A stretch of DNA of 54,183 nt from Bacilli bacterium (GTDB lineage Bacteria > Bacillota_I > Bacilli_A > RF39 > UBA660), in assembly GCA_028708945.1 (NCBI GenBank), contig JAQVXV010000002.1:1-54183 (forward strand), written 5' to 3'. Below are positions 33,198 through 40,196 of this stretch, piece after piece (position 1 is the stretch's first letter; the number at the start of each line of letters is the position of its first letter). Under the pieces are notes generated by a model. It was not told where the DNA came from and made no database searches. It was given only the letters and a program-made list of their open reading frames with translations. A program made the position numbers and the translations under genes.

Positions 33198-34589
33198 TTA
33201 TTTTTCTTCTTCTTCTAATAATTCTATTAAATTATTCATATCAAACCTAAACTTCAAACTATTTCTTTTTTTGTGAACTTGAAACTCACCTATTGTTTTA
33301 CCAAAATATTTTACTGTATTACTTTCATTCCAACCGTTCAAATCTCTTGTAAATGTAAAATATTCCTTTTTAAAAACAAATGTTAAATCACTTGATAATA
33401 TTTTATATCTATACTTCTCTTTGTTTTTATAAATCCAAAGTAAATAATCACAGTCAAATAAAAATTTCAAATACTGATTCATTAACTCATCAATTGATTC
33501 AAATACCAGTTCCTTAAACCTATCTTTATTAAAACTATCAAGATCCGTAATCAAATATGCAAAATGCTTTTTAAATGTTTCTATACTCGGTTGCCCTATT
33601 TCTGGTGGACAAACTTTATTACCTATGTTTGTTTTCAAAGATAATGTTTTTTTTCCATCTAATATAAAATCGATTGGAGATTTACTTTGTCCTCCAAAAT
33701 CACCCTTTTTATCACCCACATATTCTATGGGTTTAGGAAGGCTTTCAAATGCTTCAATAATAACATTTTTAGAATTATTCTCAATTAAATAATCTGATCT
33801 CTTATCAAGATGATCTGGTTTATCTAAATTAAAAATATTACAAATTGCATTTTCCACAGATATACCAAATGTTTCATTATTATTTTCACGTCTAGTAAAT
33901 AATCCTTCGAGTTTATCCAATATAAATCTAAATTTAAAATTTCTCTTCTTATGGACCTGAACTTCAGCAATACTAATGTTTTCATATTTTATAGTCATAC
34001 TTTCTGTCCATTCTTTTAACGAAGGTCTCGTAAAACTAAACTTTAATTTATTCCATGAAAAATCAGGTTTTTCCTCCCTATATATTATCCTATAATTATA
34101 ACTATCCCCATCTATATATATCCATAACAATATATCAGATAAAAATAAGTAATCTATAAAGATAGGAAATGCATCAGAAATATTATTCCAGATCATTTTT
34201 TTAATATCAAATTGATTATCAATTTTTTTATCGTATAGATGCCCAAAATGATAATTTAATTGTTCATAACCTGCTTGACCGACTATATTCGGAGCAACTT
34301 TTGAATTCGTTTTGGTTTTAGTAGTTTTAATTGATAAAGTCATACCATTATTTAAATAAAAGTTATGAGGATTAATAGTACCACCATTTTGAATATCTTT
34401 TTCAAAACTTAAACATTTTATTGGCTTTGCACCTATTTCATTAAAAATTTTAGGCAAAATACTTTTTACACCATCAAATCTTGAATCATAATTTGAAATA
34501 TATTGTTTAGTAGCCCACTCATTTGCTTTTAAATCATATATGTCACACACAAGTTTTTGAACAGTCATTCCAAAAGAAGCATTATTCAT
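33198..34589 (-). CDS. Putative type II restriction endonuclease, internally duplicated
   Basis: 463 aa from ATG 34589 (SD AAGGGTGG; an in-frame GTG lies three codons upstream). Two homologous halves (about 1-230 and 235-463) share FG(M/I)(T/S)V at their starts, LS(I/L)KT, (D/Y)(I/L)LWIY, F(S/T)FTR..L..W.ES.T(I/V)KY and E(V/F)QVHKKRN. In the second half PIDFILDGKKTLSLKT resembles a PD-(D/E)xK nuclease core; the first half has PHNFYL instead, so Asp is replaced by Asn. This suggests a fused pseudo-dimer with one degenerate site. Assigned as a restriction enzyme mainly from the adjacent C5-methyltransferase; no named family recognised. Confidence 0.7.
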   Translation of the reverse strand: MNNASFGMTVQKLVCDIYDLKANEWATKQYISNYDSRFDGVKSILPKIFNEIGAKPIKCLSFEKDIQNGGTINPHNFYLNNGMTLSIKTTKTKTNSKVAPNIVGQAGYEQLNYHFGHLYDKKIDNQFDIKKMIWNNISDAFPIFIDYLFLSDILLWIYIDGDSYNYRIIYREEKPDFSWNKLKFSFTRPSLKEWTESMTIKYENISIAEVQVHKKRNFKFRFILDKLEGLFTRRENNNETFGISVENAICNIFNLDKPDHLDKRSDYLIENNSKNVIIEAFESLPKPIEYVGDKKGDFGGQSKSPIDFILDGKKTLSLKTNIGNKVCPPEIGQPSIETFKKHFAYLITDLDSFNKDRFKELVFESIDELMNQYLKFLFDCDYLLWIYKNKEKYRYKILSSDLTFVFKKEYFTFTRDLNGWNESNTVKYFGKTIGEFQVHKKRNSLKFRFDMNNLIELLEEEEK

Positions 34590-34696
34590 ATTTACCACCC
34601 TTGTTTCTTAATTTTAGCTTTAAAATCTTATAAAATTATTATATCATTATTTATTATTTATCCCAAGAATTTAATATTTATATTTCATAGATATTA

Positions 34697-34722
34697 AAAA
34701 AGAGCTGTTTTCGCTCTTTATC
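34697..34722 (-). terminator. Terminator of the nuclease-DUF2075 gene
   Basis: AAGAGC / GCTCTT stem (loop GAAAACA) and T-run on the minus strand, overlapping the stop. Confidence 0.75.
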
Positions 34723-36586
34723 TAATATTACTTTTTAAATATTCTTGCATTGTTCTATCGGTACAATATACATAACATCCTTTCATTCCTCTAGTCATTA
34801 GGGTTTTATATGTATTTTTTATAATTGAATCTGCTAATCTATTAGCTTCATCTAAACCTTCTTCTTTAGCAATTTTATTAATTCCTTTTAATGATTGATC
34901 TGTTTTAGCTCTCTTAGTAAAATCAGTAACTATATGATCATTTTCATATCTTAAATCATCACCAATTATAACACCAACATAATCAAATTCTAATCCTTGA
35001 CAAGTATGAATGCATCCAATTTCATTAATAGATTCTTTGTCTATTGCCCAAGTACTTGAATTACCTAAATTCCAACTCATTTCAAAGTTATATTCAGGTA
35101 TAACTATATCATATACATCAGTTTTATTTTTACTTTCACTTATCCAGTTCCAGCAATAACCTGCAACTAATCTTGATTTATTATTTTTGTTATTCTCTTT
35201 TATAATAGCGTCTCTTAATTCATTTGGATTATCAAATACTTTAAAATCATATTTACTATCTAAATCAAAGTTAGCGGTTTCTCTAATTTCTAAAATATTA
35301 TCTAACCATGCTAAATATCCATCAGAACCATCACATCTAAATTGGCTTTTTAAATCCATTTTATGTATAGAAGCATTATAATATTTGCCATATCTTTTTA
35401 TTTCATCGATTGAGCCATTATCCTTTAATGTAACTCTTTGATTCTCATCTATAAAGAAAACGGAAAATTTACTTGAATTAATTATTTCTTTGATTTGGTT
35501 TTCTCCTAAATTTGAAAATAATCCTGATTTTTTATTTAAACGATGGGCTTCATCTACTATTAAAACATCAAACGAATTTGTTTCAGATTCATAGAAACAT
35601 CCTGAGCCTTTAAATAAATTATTTAATCCACTCATTTTATCTATTTTAAGTTTTGCTTTAAACACTTCTCTAGGTGCACTATTCTTAGTTACATAAAAAC
35701 TATTCATACTTCTATTTAAGAATTGTTTTAATAAATTAATTGCTAGTACTGATTTCCCGGTACCTGGACCACCTTCAACTATTAATACACTTTTTTCATT
35801 ATGTAAATGTGCATTAATACCAATTTTTAAAGCCTCTTCATAAATAATTTTTTGATCATCTATAAGAACAAATTCATTATTACCTTTTAGTACTGATGAA
35901 AAAGAATCTTGTAACATTTTAGATGGTTTTATTTTACCATTTTCTATGATGTATAATCCCTCTTTATTATCACCTTCAGATATAAAACTTTTAATAAACT
36001 TTCTTAGTTTTTCAAAGTCCTTAGACCCAAACATTGGAGCAACATTAATATAATCTTGATATTGTGCACTATTTATTGGATCATCATCAGTTAAATCATA
36101 ATTATGTAAAAATGCACACGGATATAATCCAACATCTCTATCATATACTTCCTGATTATAACTATTTATTAAACTAGCGTAACTCCATGCTTGATAAGAG
36201 GGATGGGTTACTTCTCTAAGAGCTTTACCAGTAACTGTTGACACTATACCATCTTTACCTTCTACTGCATATGCACGAGTCCATTGTTTTAATTCAATTA
36301 TAATTATTGAATTATTTTTGTATTTATCATATCCCGACAACAAAAAATCTATTCTATTAGATGTGTGAGGAATATTAAACTCTATCGCAACTCCTGCATT
36401 ATTTGGTATTTCATCATCTGCTAAAACACCTCTCATTCTTAGCATTGATTCACGCCAAGAATTAATTTCAGATTCTCCTGTACTTCTATGAAAAACTTTT
36501 TTAAATCTATTTAAAATTTTATCTGTTATTAAATTTAAATCTACATCATTAATAAACGCCGATTTTACTCCTTCATATACTAACAT
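34718..36586 (-). CDS. Nuclease-DUF2075 (Schlafen-group-3-like) helicase protein
   Basis: 622 aa. N-terminal part (about 60-150) has RIDFLLSGYD (D80) and IIIIELKQW (E98, K100), then HPSYQAWSYA: a PD-(D/E)xK nuclease pattern. From about 240 comes a superfamily 1-type ATPase of the DUF2075 family with Walker A GGPGTGKS (272-279), VLIVDEAHRL (DEAH 345-348), and IHTCQGLEFDYVGVIIGDDL near the C-terminus. Such proteins are predicted to process nucleic acid and often sit in defence loci. Eleven bases separate its start from the MazG-like stop, so they form an operon. Confidence 0.85.
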   Translation of the reverse strand: MLVYEGVKSAFINDVDLNLITDKILNRFKKVFHRSTGESEINSWRESMLRMRGVLADDEIPNNAGVAIEFNIPHTSNRIDFLLSGYDKYKNNSIIIIELKQWTRAYAVEGKDGIVSTVTGKALREVTHPSYQAWSYASLINSYNQEVYDRDVGLYPCAFLHNYDLTDDDPINSAQYQDYINVAPMFGSKDFEKLRKFIKSFISEGDNKEGLYIIENGKIKPSKMLQDSFSSVLKGNNEFVLIDDQKIIYEEALKIGINAHLHNEKSVLIVEGGPGTGKSVLAINLLKQFLNRSMNSFYVTKNSAPREVFKAKLKIDKMSGLNNLFKGSGCFYESETNSFDVLIVDEAHRLNKKSGLFSNLGENQIKEIINSSKFSVFFIDENQRVTLKDNGSIDEIKRYGKYYNASIHKMDLKSQFRCDGSDGYLAWLDNILEIRETANFDLDSKYDFKVFDNPNELRDAIIKENNKNNKSRLVAGYCWNWISESKNKTDVYDIVIPEYNFEMSWNLGNSSTWAIDKESINEIGCIHTCQGLEFDYVGVIIGDDLRYENDHIVTDFTKRAKTDQSLKGINKIAKEEGLDEANRLADSIIKNTYKTLMTRGMKGCYVYCTDRTMQEYLKSNIR

Positions 36587-36597
36587 TACTCCAACTC

Positions 36598-36912
36598 CTA
36601 TAGTCTATTGTATTTTGTACTAACACCTTTTGACTTTTCAACTGGATATTTTTTTGCTGTCTTTTCCATTTTATCTAAAATTATTTGTTTAGGATCAATA
36701 CCTAACTTATCAGCCATTTGAATACAATAATTCATTACATCGGCCAACTCTTCTTTTACTTCTTCAAGATCATAATCATTATTCCATTGAAAACATTCTA
36801 ACAATTCACCAGATTCAATTGAAATAGATTTTGCTAAATTATCTGGTGAATGAAATTGATCCCAATCTCGATCTTCATTAAACTTTCTTATTTTTGCTTG
36901 TAATTCTTTCAT
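36598..36912 (-). CDS. MazG-like nucleotide pyrophosphohydrolase
   Basis: 104 aa with the MazG motif: SIESGELLE (E33, E36) and KEELADVMNYC (E55, D58), the Mg2+-binding four-helix set. The family hydrolyses (d)NTPs to monophosphates (family knowledge). First gene of a two-gene operon with the nuclease-DUF2075 protein. A role in nucleotide depletion or alarmone control in defence is inference from the context. SD GGTGA before ATG 36912. Confidence 0.92.
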   Translation of the reverse strand: MKELQAKIRKFNEDRDWDQFHSPDNLAKSISIESGELLECFQWNNDYDLEEVKEELADVMNYCIQMADKLGIDPKQIILDKMEKTAKKYPVEKSKGVSTKYNRL

Positions 36913-37297
36913 AAAAGTTCACCTCATATCAATTATATCATAAAGTTAATAATTCACGATAAATATTAACATTCTAGAATTAACGAAGAATAACTAACAA
37001 AACCAATAACATAAGAATCTAAGATAAAAAAACGGAGCCTCTTGGATCCTTCAAAATGAATAAATATCATTTTTTAAAGTATTATTATTAAATATAAATT
37101 ATTGATACGTGAAAATAAATATTAAATATTATTAGACCTAAAATATTTCTAGATAAAATATCTGTTTTATTTAGATTTTTTGAGTGTATAACTTTTTAAA
37201 TAACATTTAGGCAGCAAAATTTTAAAACTGCATAAAAATATAAGTGATATTTTAAATTTATTAAACTAAAATATCACTTTTTTATTTCATGTTCTTT
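36913..37297. other. 385-bp AT-rich intergenic stretch with two hairpins
   Basis: Apart from one likely terminator near 37.03-37.06 kb and the repeat-borne terminator near 37.25 kb (flank of repeat copy B), I see no reading frame with a ribosome site and no RNA gene. Confidence 0.5.
37026..37055 (-). terminator. Terminator-like hairpin upstream of the MazG-like gene
   Basis: GGATCC-AAGA-GGCTCC (one mismatch) followed by TTTTTTT on the minus strand; it would insulate the MazG operon from transcription coming from the RsgI copy. Confidence 0.55.
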
Positions 37298-38115
37298 TTA
37301 ATTTTTATTTTTTTGTCCTTTAAAATTTTTAATTTTATTTTTGACTTCATTATAAGTTTCGTTTTTAGAATTACTTTTTAGTTCTTCACTTATCTCTTTT
37401 ACTCTTTCTTTAATTTCGGCTTTTTTATCTTTAGAAGCAGTAATAATAGCGTCTCTTATCTCGTCTTCCTTCATTTCATCTTCATCAAATCCATAAGCTT
37501 CTAAAAGAGTTTTTTCCATTTGTTGAATTTTTTCCCTATATGTCTTTTTTAAAGTATCTTTTTCTTGTTTAAATCTATTTTTTAATTCTTCTCCGTTTTT
37601 ATTCAAAGCCTCATGTCTTACTTTAATATTTTTTTTTATTTCCTTTTGTATTTCTTTAACTGACAATGTCGCTAATTGTTCTTTATCTAAAGTTGGATCA
37701 AGAGAAGCGGCACGACTAACCAATAACATCTTACCATTACTTATTCCATATAATGAAGCTTCTTCTTTCATTTCATCGCTTACTCCTGTTATTATTATAG
37801 GAAATATTTTTCTTTCTTCCAAATTGTCATTTAAAGAATCAATCACTTTTTTTTCTAATCTTTGACGTTCTTGTTCATTAGTAGCAGTAACCACAATAAT
37901 GTTTTCATCACTATATTCATCAATATAGCCAGTTTCAATCGCGGCATCTATTACCTTTTTACTTGCTGATTCTATATCCATACCAACTAATTCTAAATCA
38001 GAAATTATAATGTCAGCACCTTCATTTAAAGGAATTACTTCTTCAACTATATTAGCATCATTTACAGCTAACATTATATCTGGGTTGATACTAATACTTA
38101 CATAACTTAATTTTT
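37210..38115 (-). repeat. Long direct repeat, copy B
   Basis: Same orientation as copy A, with the same gene part and terminator. Differences are scattered substitutions and a short in-frame deletion (EQ of NEQEQER is missing). Upstream similarity stops at the codons for KKLSYV. Confidence 0.85.
37298..38107 (-). pseudogene. Truncated second copy of the RsgI-like gene
   Basis: From KKLSYVSISINPDI to the C-terminus this copy matches the intact gene closely, including the charged coiled coil, but the membrane helix is gone: an in-frame TAA lies a few codons before KKLSYV. The first available ATG is inside the domain at 38074, giving at best a 258-aa soluble fragment without SD or export signal. 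Few changes and an open frame suggest a recent duplication or recombination. Confidence 0.75.
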
Positions 38116-38217
38116 TACTAAATTAGGTAATATTTCATTATTTTTTATATCTTCCTTTTAGCAAATTAGTTAACAAAAATATTCAATAAATATTTTTATA
38201 GATATTATTGAAAAATT

Positions 38218-38250
38218 TAAAAAGGACTAACATATGTTTCGTTAATCCTT
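38218..38250 (-). terminator. Terminator of the reverse transcriptase gene
   Basis: AAAGGATTAAC / GTTAGTCCTTT arms with loop GAAACATAT, T-run on the minus strand. Confidence 0.65.
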
Positions 38251-39420
38251 TTTTATTTCAAAATACTTCTTGTTAATATCATAAAATTCTCTCAGTCGAT
38301 TTGAAAGATAAGCATTATAAAACTTTGGTTTCCAATAACTACTGTTTATTTTTCTTACGTATGGAGAAATAGCTACAATATAATTTTTCTTATTTTTATT
38401 TATATAATTTCTTATATAATCTCTTTTTTTCTTTGTCACCGGTTCTATATAATCAATTGTGTTTAATATCCCATCTAATGCAACAAATTTTTTCCATGAA
38501 TTCAGATAACTTTTTGCATCTATTATTGGATTTGAAATAAGATATCTATAATTTCTGATTAATTTTTTATATATTTTTGATGATGCCCTCACTTTATAAC
38601 GTTTCAGCCAAATTCCTGTTATTGTAGGACATTTACCTGCTCTTAAAGAACAAATTTTAATTTTTTCTTTTCTTATTTTATGCCCATATTTATTTAATAT
38701 TTCATCGATTTTAATTATTATATATTCAAAGTTTAAATTTTCATCTTTTGTAGAAAATGTTACATCATCAACATAAGTACTAAAAATTAAATTATTTTCA
38801 ATAGCCAATTTGTTTAATTCTCCAAACATTTTTCGATAAGCAAAAAAACTAATTAACGTGCTTGTTGAAAAACCTTGCGGAATAACTCTAATCTTGTTAT
38901 TATCAATAGCAGGCGTTGTAACTAATTCAGCCATTCTCTGAGCTAAATCCCTTTTCATCTTCAATCCACCATCTGCCTGAAAAAAATCTTTTACATACTT
39001 TAAAGTACAATTTGGATAAAAACTTGCTATATCAATTAATAAAAAATTTGTATTCCCACGATGATACCTTCCATTTTTTACAAAACCACCATCTGTTTTA
39101 GCAAAAACATAATCCGGTATACTTAATTGGGATAAATAAAAATTTAATTGTTTTAAAGCGGTTTTCCTAGGTTCACACACATCCGTAAATTTTCTATATT
39201 TTTTGCAGTTATAATCTTTAGGTTTTTTATTATAGCTTTTCTTTGATTTTTTATTTTCATAAAAAGTTACTTCTAATTTATCATATTTATAGATAATATT
39301 ATTTAAATCATTTTTTGTAAAATATATATTATTTTTAGCGTTTGACAGCAATGATGCAATATATTTTTTGCTACCTCTATTATATAGTTTAGATTGATTA
39401 TTTTTAATCGAATTAATCAC
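38242..39420 (-). CDS. Retron-type reverse transcriptase
   Basis: 392 aa from a GTG at 39420 with GGAG six bases upstream; a TTG at 39462 in the same frame is an alternative (406 aa) without clear SD. Fingers/palm motifs (numbering from the GTG): LLIDIASFYP near 130-134, IPQGFSTSTLIS near 181-183, catalytic STYVDDVTFS at 216-219, then KIRKEKIKICSLR and TITGIWL, the position of the VTG motif of retron enzymes. No maturase or endonuclease domain and no IG..SQ motif of diversity-generating enzymes. A two-helix protein gene and a structured RNA lie directly upstream, as in retrons. Confidence 0.85.
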   Translation of the reverse strand: MINSIKNNQSKLYNRGSKKYIASLLSNAKNNIYFTKNDLNNIIYKYDKLEVTFYENKKSKKSYNKKPKDYNCKKYRKFTDVCEPRKTALKQLNFYLSQLSIPDYVFAKTDGGFVKNGRYHRGNTNFLLIDIASFYPNCTLKYVKDFFQADGGLKMKRDLAQRMAELVTTPAIDNNKIRVIPQGFSTSTLISFFAYRKMFGELNKLAIENNLIFSTYVDDVTFSTKDENLNFEYIIIKIDEILNKYGHKIRKEKIKICSLRAGKCPTITGIWLKRYKVRASSKIYKKLIRNYRYLISNPIIDAKSYLNSWKKFVALDGILNTIDYIEPVTKKKRDYIRNYINKNKKNYIVAISPYVRKINSSYWKPKFYNAYLSNRLREFYDINKKYFEIKKD

Positions 39421-39466
39421 CTTATCTCCATAAACGTAAAAACGCCAAGCACATATCAACAACTAA

Positions 39467-39664
39467 TTAAGTGATAATACTCAGCTTCGGTTGAAGGGCC
39501 TCCCCAAATCTAAAATTTGAGTAAAAAGCTAAAACAATTCCATAAAATGAAATACACATCCCAATTTGACTGGAATCAAAATTTAACACCTTCACTATGA
39601 TTGGAAAAATAAATGCAAATATTAATGACATAATCAAAAATTTTTGTTTTTTCTTCTTTTTCAT
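39467..39664 (-). CDS. Two-helix membrane protein, candidate retron effector
   Basis: 65 aa; the SD AAAGGAGG before ATG 39664 is one of the best in the window. A basic start (KKKKKQK) precedes helix 1 (about 9-28) and helix 2 (about 34-50), ending LQPKLSIIT. It lies between the structured RNA and the reverse transcriptase on one transcript; its stop is 46 bases from the GTG start. Small two-helix effectors pair with some retrons (Ec48-like) and kill infected cells by membrane damage; the similarity here is of size, topology and position only. Confidence 0.75.
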   Translation of the reverse strand: MKKKKKQKFLIMSLIFAFIFPIIVKVLNFDSSQIGMCISFYGIVLAFYSNFRFGEALQPKLSIIT

Positions 39665-39727
39665 AAGCTTCCTCCTTTCCTATTAACTATAACAAAGGGG
39701 ATTAGCAGCGACCTGAAATCTTAATTA

Positions 39728-39935
39728 ATCTACTTGTACTTGGCAAATTACGTCATATATGGTTAGTGTTTGTAGGTGAGCCGCAGCTTGTCTGCCAGCG
39801 AGCCACAAACACTCCATAATATTACTAGCTATTGCCAGCGGCAATGCTAATAGACCCATAATAATGGTTTCTCGGACTTTAACCGAATTGAGTGTACAAA
39901 ATAAAGCTATTATCTACTTCTATGTACAACTAAAT
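39728..39935 (-). ncRNA. Candidate retron msr-msd RNA
   Basis: Non-coding, highly structured RNA upstream of the effector and RT genes. Segments 39924-39935 and 39728-39739 can pair at 11 of 12 positions (one G-U), like the a1/a2 stem. Between them are hairpins TCGG/CCGA (39872-39886), CCAT/ATGG (39856-39867), a GGCAAT/ATTGCC stem extended by TAGC/GCTA (39821-39852), and a long one with a 9-bp base AGTGTTTGT/ACAAACACT (39765-39813). A TAGC that could supply the branching G lies about 20 bases after the 5' segment. A TATAAT box is at 39939-39934. Exact ends are unknown. Confidence 0.65.
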
Positions 39936-39988
39936 TATAACACTTTTTAAAAAAATTAAAAGCTTTTTAAATTAATTTTAAAAAAATT

Positions 39989-40005
39989 GCTACCTAAAAG
40001 CTACC
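39989..40005. repeat. GCTACC direct repeat, 11-bp period
   Basis: GCTACC at 39989-39994 and again at 40000-40005. Paired repeats of this type are often arm sites beside tyrosine-integrase att sites; no integrase gene is seen here. Confidence 0.35.
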
Positions 40006-40045
40006 CAATAATGAATTAAAATTATACAATTCCTATTTTATATCC

Positions 40046-40141
40046 AAAAAAACGACCCTCTTTCGAGGGCCTTCAGGGGGTTTTGGTGAATGCTCTTATA
40101 TTCAAAAACATAAGAACATCCGCGTGATTGGTCTCACGCTA
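40046..40141 (-). ncRNA. Free-standing small RNA with C-rich single-stranded stretch
   Basis: A consensus promoter and intrinsic terminator delimit about 96 nt without a reading frame. Order on the minus strand: hairpin GCGTGA/TCACGC, a 12-bp hairpin (40110-40121 with 40088-40099), the single-stranded ACCAAAACCCCCTGAA, then terminator GGCCCTC-GAAA-GAGGGTC and seven Ts. CCCCC segments like this bind SD sequences in Firmicutes sRNAs. No known family recognised. Confidence 0.75.
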
Positions 40142-40146
40142 TTATA

Positions 40147-40175
40147 ATTATAAATTGTCTAATTAAAAAAGTCAA
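40147..40175 (-). promoter_or_regulatory. Promoter of the minus-strand small RNA
   Basis: TTGACT (40175-40170), 17-base spacer, TATAAT (40152-40147). Confidence 0.8.
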
Positions 40176-40196
40176 TATAACAAAACAAACTTTACA

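Noticed and set aside
37298..38074. Second functional RsgI-like gene
   Set aside because: The membrane helix is missing, an in-frame stop precedes the conserved start of the domain, and the first ATG lies inside the domain without SD.
38242..39462. Group II intron
   Set aside because: No maturase or endonuclease domain follows the RT and no domain V/VI-like RNA is seen downstream.
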